Positions 1-8,200 of a stretch of 10,697 nt of DNA are shown one piece after another. This DNA is from Sulfurimonas sp. (lineage in GTDB: Bacteria; Campylobacterota; Campylobacteria; Campylobacterales; Sulfurimonadaceae). How positions within the stretch are numbered: the stretch's first letter is position 1; each line of letters begins with the position of its first letter. The stretch covers positions 44,692 to 55,388 of the forward strand of contig NVUO01000020.1 in assembly GCA_002733155.1 (NCBI GenBank). Reading direction: 5' to 3'. The notes under the pieces were generated by a model. It was not told where the DNA came from. It was given only the letters and a program-made list of their open reading frames with translations, and did no database searches. The translations under genes and the position numbers were made by a program.

Positions 1-273
1 TGATACCTTCTCAAAAGCTTTTAAAACTATAGTCTCATGACAATCATTTCCATAAATAGTTATGGGTGTATGAAAGTATCTATTATATGATTTTACAGGA
101 CGTAGAATCATATCTTGCCATGATATCTCAATCTTTCCATCATATGGTTCAAACGGAACAGTTGATACAACTGTTTTATTTGTTATTTTACATTTAAAGT
201 GACAAACTACATAAAATCTATCTATTTTCACAAAATCTAAAAGTGAAACTATTTTTTGATGATTTATGGGCAT
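1..273 (-). CDS. Unknown protein with a CHxxC motif, 5' part only (3' end outside window)
   Basis: The reading frame is open from an ATG at 273 to the window edge (91 codons, no stop), so the C-terminus is missing. The translation begins MPINHQKIVSLLDF and is soluble, with no signal peptide or membrane segment. A Cys-His-x-x-Cys cluster (C24, H25, C28) and a second Cys-His pair (C78, H79) could bind a metal, but this is inference. The middle contains VPFEPYDGKIEISW, which reads like a conserved block. I do not recognise the family with certainty. An AAGGAA ribosome binding site lies a few bases upstream of the ATG and supports the start. It is 74 bases downstream of flgS on the same strand and may be co-transcribed with it. 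Confidence 0.72.
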   Translation of the reverse strand, partial: MPINHQKIVSLLDFVKIDRFYVVCHFKCKITNKTVVSTVPFEPYDGKIEISWQDMILRPVKSYNRYFHTPITIYGNDCHETIVLKAFEKVS

Positions 274-294
274 AAAAATTTTCCTTTGGTATAT

Positions 295-311
295 ATTATT
301 AATTTAATAAT
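295..311. repeat. 17-bp perfect A/T palindrome between flgS and the next gene
   Basis: ATTATTAA, a central T, then TTAATAAT form a perfect dyad. It lies in the 74-base gap downstream of flgS and upstream of the unknown minus-strand gene. It could be a regulator site or a weak RNA hairpin. In such A/T-rich DNA chance is also possible. Confidence 0.3.
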
Positions 312-347
312 CATAACAGCAAAAAACATACCAAGTATTAATCTTTG

Positions 348-1340
348 CTATAGCGATATTTTAATTTCAAAACCTTTTTTCTTACCATTTAAAAGTTCTA
401 CACTTCCACCATGAGCTTCAGCAATTTGACGAGATAATACAAGTCCCAAACCATTACCTTTTAGTTTTGTACTTTTAAATGCTTCAAATAAGTCTTTTTT
501 ATTCTCTATAGCTACACCTGAATCATAAATCCTAAAAATATGATATTTTCCATCATTTTCATATAGTATCTCAACTAAACCAGTTTCATTGTCATCAGAT
601 TCTATAGCATCTATAGCATTTGTTAAAAAGTTTGAAAATAACATCTCCAATAAATCTTTATCAGCATTTAAAATAAACTTTTGCTGGGGAAATACAAATT
701 TTATATCTTTAGTAAAAGCATAATAACCAACTGACATATCTAGAGCCTCTTGAAGTTCACTCCACATAAATGCATCATGATTAGCCTCTACGCCCTTAGA
801 AAACATCAAAGTAGACTTTATAATACGTTCAATCCTAGATACCGACTTTTGTATCTCTTCAACTATAGCAATATTTTCATCTTTTACACGTTTTTTCAAA
901 CTTGAGCTTAAAAGTGAAATAGAACCAATAGGGTTGCGTATCTCGTGAGACAAATGAGCAGCCATCTGACCCATAGTAGCAAGATTCTCTTTACGTTTTT
1001 GCTCGGTAATATCTATAGCACTTAACATCACCTTATCTTTATAAGTTGAACTTTTGACAAGATATGCTTTTGAATTAAATTTTAGCTCATAATCATCTTC
1101 TTTATATTCAAGTAGTTTTAAAAGCTCCCATAACTCTCTTGCATGAGAGTTTTGTAAAAACACAGCACCATCTTCATTTAAAATCCATATAGCATTTGGC
1201 AAAAATTCTACAATCTTTTCAACTGTATCTTGTAAAGATCCATAAGAGTTTTTAAGTTCATTAAACTCATTTTCAACCTTATATGTCTGCTCTATTAAAA
1301 TGTTTAATTCTTCTGCTGTAACTATAGCTTTATCAGACAT
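348..1340 (-). CDS. flgS: Sensor histidine kinase, FlgS-like (flagellar two-component system)
   Basis: A 330-residue cytoplasmic histidine kinase. The N-terminal about 45 residues are helical or coiled-coil, followed by a PAS-like segment (about 46-115, LPNAIWILNEDGAVFLQN). The HisKA H-box is LSHEIRNP with His132 as the phosphorylation site. The HATPase domain has an N-box around N241 (NFLTNAIDAI), a G1 motif at D273-G275 and a G2 motif GNGLGL at 295-300. There is no signal peptide or transmembrane segment, as expected for FlgS. The block ATMGQMAAHLSHEIRNPIGS matches what I recall of Campylobacter and Helicobacter FlgS. That kinase phosphorylates FlgR to switch on sigma-54 flagellar genes. 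The start ATG lies two bases after the aminopeptidase stop with no clear Shine-Dalgarno, suggesting translational coupling. No flgR or flagellar gene is in the window, so the flgS assignment rests on sequence alone. Confidence 0.8.
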   Translation of the reverse strand: MSDKAIVTAEELNILIEQTYKVENEFNELKNSYGSLQDTVEKIVEFLPNAIWILNEDGAVFLQNSHARELWELLKLLEYKEDDYELKFNSKAYLVKSSTYKDKVMLSAIDITEQKRKENLATMGQMAAHLSHEIRNPIGSISLLSSSLKKRVKDENIAIVEEIQKSVSRIERIIKSTLMFSKGVEANHDAFMWSELQEALDMSVGYYAFTKDIKFVFPQQKFILNADKDLLEMLFSNFLTNAIDAIESDDNETGLVEILYENDGKYHIFRIYDSGVAIENKKDLFEAFKSTKLKGNGLGLVLSRQIAEAHGGSVELLNGKKKGFEIKISL

Positions 1341-1342
1341 AT

Positions 1343-2602
1343 TTATTCACAAAAACCTAAAATAATTTTATATAAAGACAAGGCATCATCAGCTCCACAT
1401 AATTCACGAATAGAATGCATAGCATATGTAGGTAGTCCTACATCTATAGTCTCTATACCTAATCTAGTAGCAGTAATTGGACCTATAGTTGAGCCACATC
1501 CCATATCTGACCTAGTTACAAATTTTTGATAAGGCTCATTTAATGATGAAGCTATATTCATAAACTTAGACATAGTTATAGAGTTAGATGCATATCTCTG
1601 ATTTGCATTCACCTTTATAACACTACCTTTATTTATATATGGGGCATGCTTAGAATCATGTTTAGATGGATAGTTTGGATGAATTGCATGAGCATTATCA
1701 GCAGATATCATTATAGAAGTTCTAATCATTTTCATATACTCTTCATAATCTGGATACATTCTCTTAAGTGTATTTTCCAAAAATGAACCAGCAGCTCCTG
1801 ATGTACTTTCGCTTCCAACTTCTTCATGATCAGAGGCAATAAAAAGCATAGCTTTACTCTCATCTATACTACAAATACTAAGCATACCAAGATAACACGA
1901 AAGAAGATTATCCAGTCTTGCTGAGGCTATAAAGTCATTATGAAGACCTACATATGAAGCCTTTTGTGTATCGTAAAAAGAAAGTTCGTGCGCATAAAGC
2001 TCTTTAACATCAAGTATATCTAACTTAGATAGCTGCCATTTTAAAAACTCATCAAATTCAAAATCATCATTTGTAGTTAAAACAGGAGAGATATCAGTTT
2101 GTTTATTTACAGTCCTGTCTTTGTTTGCCTTATCATCAAGATGAATAGCTAAAGATGGGATTATAGCTATAGACTTATCTACATTTATAAGTATATCTTG
2201 AATCTTATCTTCAGAATCAAGATAGGATATACGACCAGCTAAAGATAAGTCCCTATCAAACCAAGGGTTAAGCAAAAGCCCACCATATGGTTCAACTCCA
2301 AACTTTACAATACCATGTTCTTTTGTAATAGGGTTTGGTTTTAGTTTTAGGTTTGGTGAATCTGTATGACTACCTAACATTGTATAGTTGGAATTTTCTG
2401 GGTAAGTAAAGGCAATAACTGAGCTATCATTTCTAGTTAAATAATACTTCTTACCTTTTTCTAAGTTCCACTTCTCAGATTCTATTAATTTTATAAAACC
2501 TGCATTTGACAACATTGCTGAGATATTTGCCGTAGCATGAAATGGGGTTGGTGAGGCATCTAAAAAACCAAGTAAACCCTCGTTAAAATCTTCTTTGTTC
2601 AT
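1343..2602 (-). CDS. apeB: M18-family metallo-aminopeptidase (aspartyl aminopeptidase type)
   Basis: A 419-residue cytoplasmic di-zinc exopeptidase of the M18 family, which removes N-terminal, often acidic, residues from peptides. All expected metal and catalytic positions can be seen: H79 in LGSHTDSPNLKLKP, D231 in ARLDNL, E260 (general base) and E261 in ASDHEEVGSE, D302 in SADNAHAIHPN, and H396 in YAMHSIRE. The length is normal for the family. The reading frame can be extended seven codons upstream to a TTG at 2623. The ATG at 2602 is preferred because TAGGAAA lies just before it, and that site would fall inside the coding region if TTG were used. The stop is two bases before flgS, so the two genes almost certainly share a transcript. 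The symbol follows the usual name for bacterial M18 enzymes. Confidence 0.93.
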   Translation of the reverse strand: MNKEDFNEGLLGFLDASPTPFHATANISAMLSNAGFIKLIESEKWNLEKGKKYYLTRNDSSVIAFTYPENSNYTMLGSHTDSPNLKLKPNPITKEHGIVKFGVEPYGGLLLNPWFDRDLSLAGRISYLDSEDKIQDILINVDKSIAIIPSLAIHLDDKANKDRTVNKQTDISPVLTTNDDFEFDEFLKWQLSKLDILDVKELYAHELSFYDTQKASYVGLHNDFIASARLDNLLSCYLGMLSICSIDESKAMLFIASDHEEVGSESTSGAAGSFLENTLKRMYPDYEEYMKMIRTSIMISADNAHAIHPNYPSKHDSKHAPYINKGSVIKVNANQRYASNSITMSKFMNIASSLNEPYQKFVTRSDMGCGSTIGPITATRLGIETIDVGLPTYAMHSIRELCGADDALSLYKIILGFCE

Positions 2603-2630
2603 TTTTTTCCTATATTTTATCAAAATTTAA

Positions 2631-2636
2631 ATTATA
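2631..2636 (-). promoter_or_regulatory. Candidate -10 element for the aminopeptidase-flgS operon
   Basis: TATAAT on the minus strand, about 30 bases upstream of the chosen ATG at 2602. No convincing -35 is visible, which is usual for Campylobacterota sigma-70 promoters. The base composition is so A/T-rich that the call is tentative. Confidence 0.38.
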
Positions 2637-2779
2637 TAATCTATTACATAATAATATCACATCTAATTAAAAAAGGATATCTTCAAAGATAAAAACTTAA
2701 TAAAGTATCTTATACTTTTTTTTAACTACATTATAAGTAAAAGATTATTAGTATTAGTTCTTCTTATTGAAGATAATTT

Positions 2780-3447
2780 ATGATTAACTATGATTTTATT
2801 CAATATTTATTAAAAAGCTTTTTATTGCTCTTAATTAGCCAATCTGCCTATTCTCATGACCCAGTATTTGCCCTTGGTCCACATGTAATTTTTAAAGATG
2901 GAATTGAATTATCATCAGAATTTAAATTAAATAAAAAAGCTTCAAAAAAGACAAGTGAACTATATCTTGAATTTACTTATGGTCTAAGTGGTGACTTAGC
3001 TATTGGAGTTGGAGAAAAGATAGCCTTAGTGTACAAGAGACATCCTCTATACTTATAAAAATCATATCAGATACTGCTAATTCAAAGCTCTCAACTAACA
3101 CTATAGATACAGTTTTAGGTTTAACATATGGATATGAAAGTAGGAAATGGTATAAATGGGCTAGTCTTAGATACATGGACAAACCCCAAAAGCTACTTTT
3201 TGACCTCGTTATTGGGATTAGACCAAGGCTTACATCATATTTAGAAGCTGATACTGTGTTGATGCTTAAGTTAAATACTGAACATATATCAAAAACAAAT
3301 AATACTGAAGTATTTATATCACCAGGTTTTATGTGGACTATACGAAATATAGCTATTAAATCAGGGCTTCAAATTCCAATATATAGAAATTTAAAAAATA
3401 ACAAAAGTAAATATAGAGCAAAAACCTTATTAGAATGGCATTTATAA
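2780..3447 (+). pseudogene. Broken outer-membrane beta-barrel-like gene of a metal-transport module
   Basis: Two open stretches in different frames make one damaged gene. Part one (from ATG 2780) has a signal peptide ending near SQSAYS and a mature start HDPVFALGPHVIFKDG, and continues to LEFTYGLSGDLAIGV before a stop at 3056-3058. Part two is open in another frame from about 3001 to the stop at 3447 (WRKDSLSVQE, TIDTVLGLTYGYESRKWYKW, FDLVIGIRPRLTSYLEADT, ending TLLEWHL). From memory, intact relatives are secreted, probably barrel proteins encoded beside MerP/MerT-like genes. They carry roughly 25-30 extra residues between the GLSGDxAxGV and WRKDSL blocks. The frame change therefore looks like an internal deletion of a non-multiple of three near 3005-3020, and not a single-base read error. 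TTGGAG occurs twice in tandem at the junction. The start has only a weak GAAG ribosome binding site. Confidence 0.7.
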
Positions 3448-3458
3448 AAGGAGTTAAG

Positions 3459-3746
3459 ATGAAATTTTTAGTAAAAATCTTTAGTTTATTAGTTTTTTTA
3501 TTTGTATCTTTATCTGCAGATGGACTTAGGTATATAATGAGGGTAGATGGTCTTGCTTGTCCATACTGCGCCTATGGAATTGAGAAAAAACTAAAGGCTA
3601 TAAATGGGATAAAAAAAATAAATGTTAAACTTGAAAAAGGTTTAGTTATAGTTGATGTAAAAGACGGGGTAATACTTAGTGAAAAAAGAATGATAAAACT
3701 TTTTAATAATGCTGGTTTTACTTTTAGAAGTATGACTTATGAGTAA
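3459..3746 (+). CDS. Periplasmic heavy-metal-associated (HMA, MerP-like) protein
   Basis: A 95-residue protein with a signal peptide (MKFLVKIFSLLVFLFVSLSA, cleavage near residue 20) and one HMA fold. The metal motif is GLACPYCAYG, with C34 and C37 as the probable soft-metal ligands. The rest of the beta-alpha-beta-beta-alpha-beta pattern follows (IEKKLKAINGIKKINVKLEK). It probably binds Hg, Cu or a similar cation in the periplasm and passes it to the membrane partner encoded next; the metal cannot be told from sequence. The ATG at 3459 is preferred over an in-frame ATG at 3435, because AAAAGGAG ends five bases before it and the upstream ATG lies inside the preceding gene. The stop overlaps the next gene's start by eight bases (ATGAGTAA), so translation is coupled. 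It is the only intact gene of the three-gene module. Confidence 0.85.
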   Translation: MKFLVKIFSLLVFLFVSLSADGLRYIMRVDGLACPYCAYGIEKKLKAINGIKKINVKLEKGLVIVDVKDGVILSEKRMIKLFNNAGFTFRSMTYE

Positions 3747-4127
3747 AGAAAAAAACAAAGAATCCCCACTATTCTTTCTTACACTATTTGCTTCATCTGC
3801 AACCTTGATTTACTGCACCTTACCAATACTGCTTGTACTATTTGGTCTTGGTGCTAGTGTAGCTGCTATGACAAATGCCCTCCCCTATTTAATCACCCTA
3901 TCTATACATAAGTTTTGGACTTTTTTTTCTCAGGCATATTACTTTTAAGCATATCTTGGTTGATATACAGACCATCCAGACAATGTCCAAGTGACAAAAA
4001 ACTGGGGCAATTATGTGATAAGACACAAACTTACAATAAACGTATATATTGGCTATCAGTTTTTATTTGGTGTATAGGCTTTTTTGCATCTTATTTGATT
4101 CTACCCCTAGTTAAATTTTTAGACTAA
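3739..4127 (+). pseudogene. MerT-like inner-membrane metal transporter, frameshifted at a T8 run
   Basis: The frame from ATG 3739 gives MSKEKNKESPLFFLTLFASS and stops at 3946-3948. The rest of the protein continues in the -1 frame from about 3924 to 4127. Adding one T to the run at 3921-3928 rejoins the halves as HKFWTFFFSGILLLSIS and gives a 129-residue protein. That protein has about four hydrophobic segments (near 11-25, 28-44, 60-77 and 104-123). It has a single cysteine in the first membrane region (C26, in IYCTLP, where MerT has a Cys pair) and a cytosolic-loop pair, C83 and C93. The expected job is carrying a cation from the HMA partner across the inner membrane. The break sits on a U-UUU-UUU sequence, so leaky -1 frameshifting or transcript slippage could still make some full-length protein. 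It could also be a read error. Confidence 0.72.
3921..3928 (+). other. T8 homopolymer and -1 slippery heptamer at the frame break
   Basis: In the upstream frame the codons read ac[T]-TTT-TTT-tct, which is the X-XXY-YYZ form of a -1 slippery heptamer. A -1 slip, or one extra T in the transcript, leads straight into the downstream frame encoding FFSGILLL. Without slippage, translation ends six codons later. Confidence 0.6.
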
Positions 4128-4142
4128 GTTATAAAAATATTC

Positions 4143-4742
4143 CTATAATAAAGGCACAAAAACAAAACCACTAAACACCCGTTTTTCATATATATTTTCA
4201 TCTTTTTTATGTATCAAAAGAATATCATTATTAATAGGGATAACTAAATTTCCCTTAGGCTTTAACTGATTTAAAAGAGTCTCTGGCAAACTTTTTGCAG
4301 CAGCTGAGACTAAAATCTTATTAAATTTTTCTTTAGGCCTACCTAATTCAGAACCAGCCTCTTTGAAAGAGACATTATTGAAATTATATTTTTGAAGATT
4401 ATGTTTTGCAAAATCCAAGAGTTCAACTATACGTTCAACTCCAGTTACTTTTTTTACAATTGAGCCCATTATTGCACTTGTCCAGCCTGAGCCTACACCT
4501 ATATCCAAGACTGTATCATTTTTATTTAAATCAAGAAGTTCAAGCATAAAAGCTACTGTATATGGCTGAGATATTGTTTGAGAGTTACCTATACTAAGTG
4601 GATAATTTTCATAAGCCTCTTCTTTAAAAGAGGGCAAAACAAAGTCTTTACGATCAACACTCTCAAAAGCTTTAATTAAAAGTTTTGATTGTAATACACC
4701 AATATTAATAAGATAAGATACTAATATTTTTTGAGAATTCAA
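4143..4742 (-). CDS. pcm: Protein-L-isoaspartate O-methyltransferase (PCMT)
   Basis: A 199-residue cytoplasmic SAM-dependent methyltransferase that repairs isoaspartyl residues formed in ageing proteins. The family signature GNSQTISQPYTVA (52-64) holds the substrate site. SAM motif I is VLDIGVGSG (78-86), the acidic residue that binds the SAM ribose is E103 in GVER, and motif II is FNKILVSAAA (140-149). KPKGNLVIPI near 161 is also typical. The length is normal, slightly short at the C-terminus. The start is a TTG (4742), supported by AAAAGGA seven bases upstream, and no ATG fits better. It converges on the MerT-like gene with only 15 bases between stops and no clear terminator. A TATAAT box in the gap upstream suggests its own promoter in addition to read-through from dnaE. 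Confidence 0.9.
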   Translation of the reverse strand: MNSQKILVSYLINIGVLQSKLLIKAFESVDRKDFVLPSFKEEAYENYPLSIGNSQTISQPYTVAFMLELLDLNKNDTVLDIGVGSGWTSAIMGSIVKKVTGVERIVELLDFAKHNLQKYNFNNVSFKEAGSELGRPKEKFNKILVSAAAKSLPETLLNQLKPKGNLVIPINNDILLIHKKDENIYEKRVFSGFVFVPLL

Positions 4743-4750
4743 GACAAATC

Positions 4751-4764
4751 CTTTTTATAAAAAG
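4751..4764. repeat. 14-bp perfect palindrome upstream of pcm
   Basis: CTTTTTATAAAAAG is a perfect dyad that overlaps the pcm ribosome binding site. It might mask the site in RNA or be an A/T-rich coincidence. Confidence 0.25.
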
Positions 4765-4779
4765 AAGTCCATACACCTG

Positions 4780-4785
4780 ATTATA
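4780..4785 (-). promoter_or_regulatory. Candidate -10 element for pcm
   Basis: TATAAT on the minus strand, preceded by TG one base upstream, about 40 bases before the TTG start and inside the 73-base gap. There is no good -35. It would allow pcm to be expressed separately from dnaE. Confidence 0.42.
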
Positions 4786-4815
4786 ACACTTTATCTATAA
4801 AAATTAAAAGAGTAT

Positions 4816-5247
4816 TTAAAACAAAAAAGGGATAAGCCTAAATGTTTTTTCTGAATACTCTTTGTACTCATTTGTATTTTTATTCCATAAACTCTCTTCG
4901 TAAAACATTTTAACTAACATATTAACCAAAAGTAATATATATAAAAACAATTCTAAAATACTAAAGTTTAAACATAAAACCCCAAACATAGATATAAGTA
5001 CTGATGTATACATCGGGTGTCTTATATATGAATATATTCCATCTGTGATGAGTTTAGCATCTTCTTGTATATCTGGTCTTATATTAAATGTACCAATTTT
5101 GTTTTTATACAAGGCCGATACACCTACACTAAGACCAACTAAAATAAAAAAGAAACCTATAAAAGGGTAACTTGTTTTATCACTTAGGTCTAATAACATT
5201 AAAAGGACAATAAAAAATTGTATAAATACTAATATTTTACTTTTCAT
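4816..5247 (-). CDS. Isoprenylcysteine/phospholipid methyltransferase-like membrane protein
   Basis: A 143-residue integral membrane protein with about four hydrophobic segments (near 5-20, 28-46, 80-98 and 100-115). It shows the ICMT/PEMT superfamily pattern: NIRPD (55-59), LITDGIYSYIRHPMY (66-80), where R76, H77, P78 and Y80 belong to the SAM-binding region, and a late acidic pair E117-E118 followed by YKEYSEKTFRLIPF. Bacterial members usually have unknown small-molecule or lipid substrates, so the true substrate cannot be stated. The ATG lies eight bases after the dnaE stop with only a weak AAAAG before it, so translation is probably coupled to dnaE. Its neighbour pcm is also a methyltransferase, but of an unrelated fold. 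Confidence 0.82.
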   Translation of the reverse strand: MKSKILVFIQFFIVLLMLLDLSDKTSYPFIGFFFILVGLSVGVSALYKNKIGTFNIRPDIQEDAKLITDGIYSYIRHPMYTSVLISMFGVLCLNFSILELFLYILLLVNMLVKMFYEESLWNKNTNEYKEYSEKTFRLIPFLF

Positions 5248-5255
5248 CTTTTATT

Positions 5256-8200
5256 CTAAGTTAATATATCTATATGTGTATTACCCTCAAGAGCGTTAAT
5301 TATCTTTGAATCTACCCTTATAGCTGACTCAATAACAACATTTTGAAGTTTAGAAATAATAGTAAGTTTTAGTTCCCTATTCCCTGGATGTTGACGTACT
5401 AACATATAAAGCTCATCTAAAATCTCTGTGTTTTCATCAAGTCTTATAGCAAAATGAAGTGGAGATAATGGAGTCTCTCTTACTTCTTTTTTAACTTTTT
5501 TAGTCTCTTTAGAGGCTTGTTTTAGAGTCATAATCTTAGATACGCCGATTCTAGTAAACATTTCAGTATGAGTTATTTTTGCTTTAAATGCAACTGGTTC
5601 TTCTAAATCCATCTCTGATAATTGTTCAAGTTTATCAGAAAAAAGCATAATCTCAATGTTCCCATGAAAATCCATAAGGTTAACTATACCAAACTGGTTC
5701 CCTTTTTTAGAGATTTTCTTTTGTATATCTTCAACCTTACCTATAAAAATAGCGTATGAGCCATCTTTTATACCCTCTATCTCTGAACTCATTGTATATT
5801 CTAACTCATCCATAATCTCTCTGTATTCATCAAGTGGATGACCTGATACATAAAAGCCTAAGGTCTCTTTTTCAAACTCTAAAATCTCTTTAAGTTCATA
5901 CTCCTCTTTATTAGTAAGACTTAGGTTTACCATAGTGATATCTTCATCATCACCAAAAAGTGAGCCTACTGCATTTTTTCTTGCAGTTGAAGCATTTTTA
6001 GCAGTATCAACTATAGTTTCGAGTTGATCTAAAAGAGCTTTTCTTGAATATCCAAACCTATCAAAACCACCAGATTTTATACTAGATTCAATAAAACGTT
6101 TATTTACCTTTGATGGATCAATTCTATTTACAAAGTTCTCAATAGATGTAAACTCACCATCTTCTTCACGAGTTTCAATAATAGAAAGAACAGCTGATTC
6201 CCCCACCCCTTTAATGGCACCTAAACCGAACAATATTATCTCACGCTCATCTTTAGTAATTGCAGAAAATTCAAGGTAAGAATCGTTTACATCAGGTGGG
6301 CTTAACTCTATGCCCATTCTTTTTACCTCATCAATATAACGAACTACCTTATCTGTATTGTCCTTGTCAGATGTTAGAAGTGCAGCCATAAACTCATTTG
6401 GATAATAAGTTTTAAGCCATGCAGTTTGAAAAGTAACCATTGCATAAGCAGCTGAATGAGATTTATTAAAACCATATCCAGCAAATTTTTCAATCAAGTC
6501 AAAAAGCTTAGATGCTTCATCATAGGGATGACCTTGTTTTACAGCACCCTCAGAAAATTCAGCATTGTAAGTAGCCATATCTTTTTTCTTACCCATAGCT
6601 CTACGGATAATATCTGAATAACCAAGGCTAAATCCACCGACATTTTGAACAATCTGCATAACCTGTTCTTGGTATACGATGACCCCATAAGTATTTTTAA
6701 GTATTGGCTCCATTATGTCAAAGGTATACTTAATTTCTTCACGACCATGCTTACGTTCAACAAAACTATCTAACATTCCAGATTCCATAGGTCCCGGTCT
6801 ATAAAGTGCTAAAACGGCGATTAAATCCTCAAAGTTATCTGGTTTTAGACGTTTATTTAAGTCTTGCATACCTGAACTCTCTATCTGGAACATTCCAACA
6901 GTATCCCCAGTTCTAATTACCTCATAAACCTTAACATCATTTTCATCTATTTTATGCCAATCTACAGCTACATCGTAACGACGTTTTATAAGTTTGATTG
7001 CATTATCAATAACATCAAGAGTTTTAAGTCCAAGGAAGTCAAACTTAATTAAATCAACATCTTCAAGATAGTTAAGTGAGTACTGTGTTACAAAAGTATC
7101 TTCACCTGATGGTTTATAAATTGGAGTCTTATACCAAAGCTCTTCATTAGATATTACAACACCAGCTGCGTGAATCCCTGAATTACGTTTAAGCCCCTCT
7201 AGTTTTTTAGCAAATTCCCATACACGCTTAGCATTAGCATCACTCTCTATTAGTTCATTAATCTTTGGCTCTTTTTGAAAAGCTCCATCAATAAATTCAC
7301 CATTTTTTGTCTTACCATTTAAAGTAATACCTAACTCATCTGGTATTAACTTAGCCATTTTGTCAGCTTGAGAAAGTGGCATATCAAGTACACGAGCTAC
7401 ATCACGAATAACCCCCTTAGCTAAAAGAGAACCAAAGGTAATAATTTGTGCTACCTGATTACGACCGTACTTCTCTACTACATAGTCTATAACCTCACCA
7501 CGACGAGCTTGCATAAAGTCCATGTCAATATCGGGCATTGATACACGTTCAGGATTTAAAAATCTCTCAAAAAGTAAATCATACTTCATAGGGTCAATAT
7601 CTGTAATATCAAGTGAATATGCAACCAATGAGCCAGCTGCTGAACCTCGTCCAGGCCCAACGGCAATGTCCTTCTCTTTGGCAACTTTAACAAAATCCCA
7701 AACAATAAGCATATATCCAGGGAACTTCATAGAGTTAATAATATCAATCTCAAAGTCTAAACGTTCTCTATACTCTTGATGTTTAGATTCATCTACATGT
7801 TTAAGTCTATTTTCTAAACCAAGTTTACATCTATATGTAAAGTACTGGGCATCAGATTCATCTTTATCGTCACTTGTAAGTGCAAAACCGTCTGTCTTTG
7901 CATACTCTTTTGTAAACTTAAAATTAGGTGGGGTTGGAGTCTTTACTATTGGTACAAAATTCTCTATTTTATTTACTATCTCTTGAGTATGAGTTATAGC
8001 CTCTGGTATATCTGCAAACAGTAAAGCCATTTGTGCGGGAGACTTTAGGTAAAACTCATGTACAGAGTGACGCATACGGTTTGGATCATCATAAAGTTTA
8101 TTCATACCTATACACATAAAAGCTTCATGATACTGAGCATCACCTGGATATGTATAGTGGGTATCATTAGTAGCTACTACTTTTATACCAGTCTCATGTG

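Noticed and set aside
2603..2623. Seven-codon N-terminal extension of the aminopeptidase from a TTG
   Set aside because: The extension covers the ribosome binding site of the ATG at 2602 and adds only a lysine-rich stub.
3000..3182. Minus-strand open frame of 60 codons
   Set aside because: It is antisense to the damaged barrel gene, with no start signals and no family features.
7522..7779. Plus-strand open frame of 85 codons
   Set aside because: It lies wholly antisense to the conserved polymerase core of dnaE, has no ribosome binding site and its product resembles no protein.
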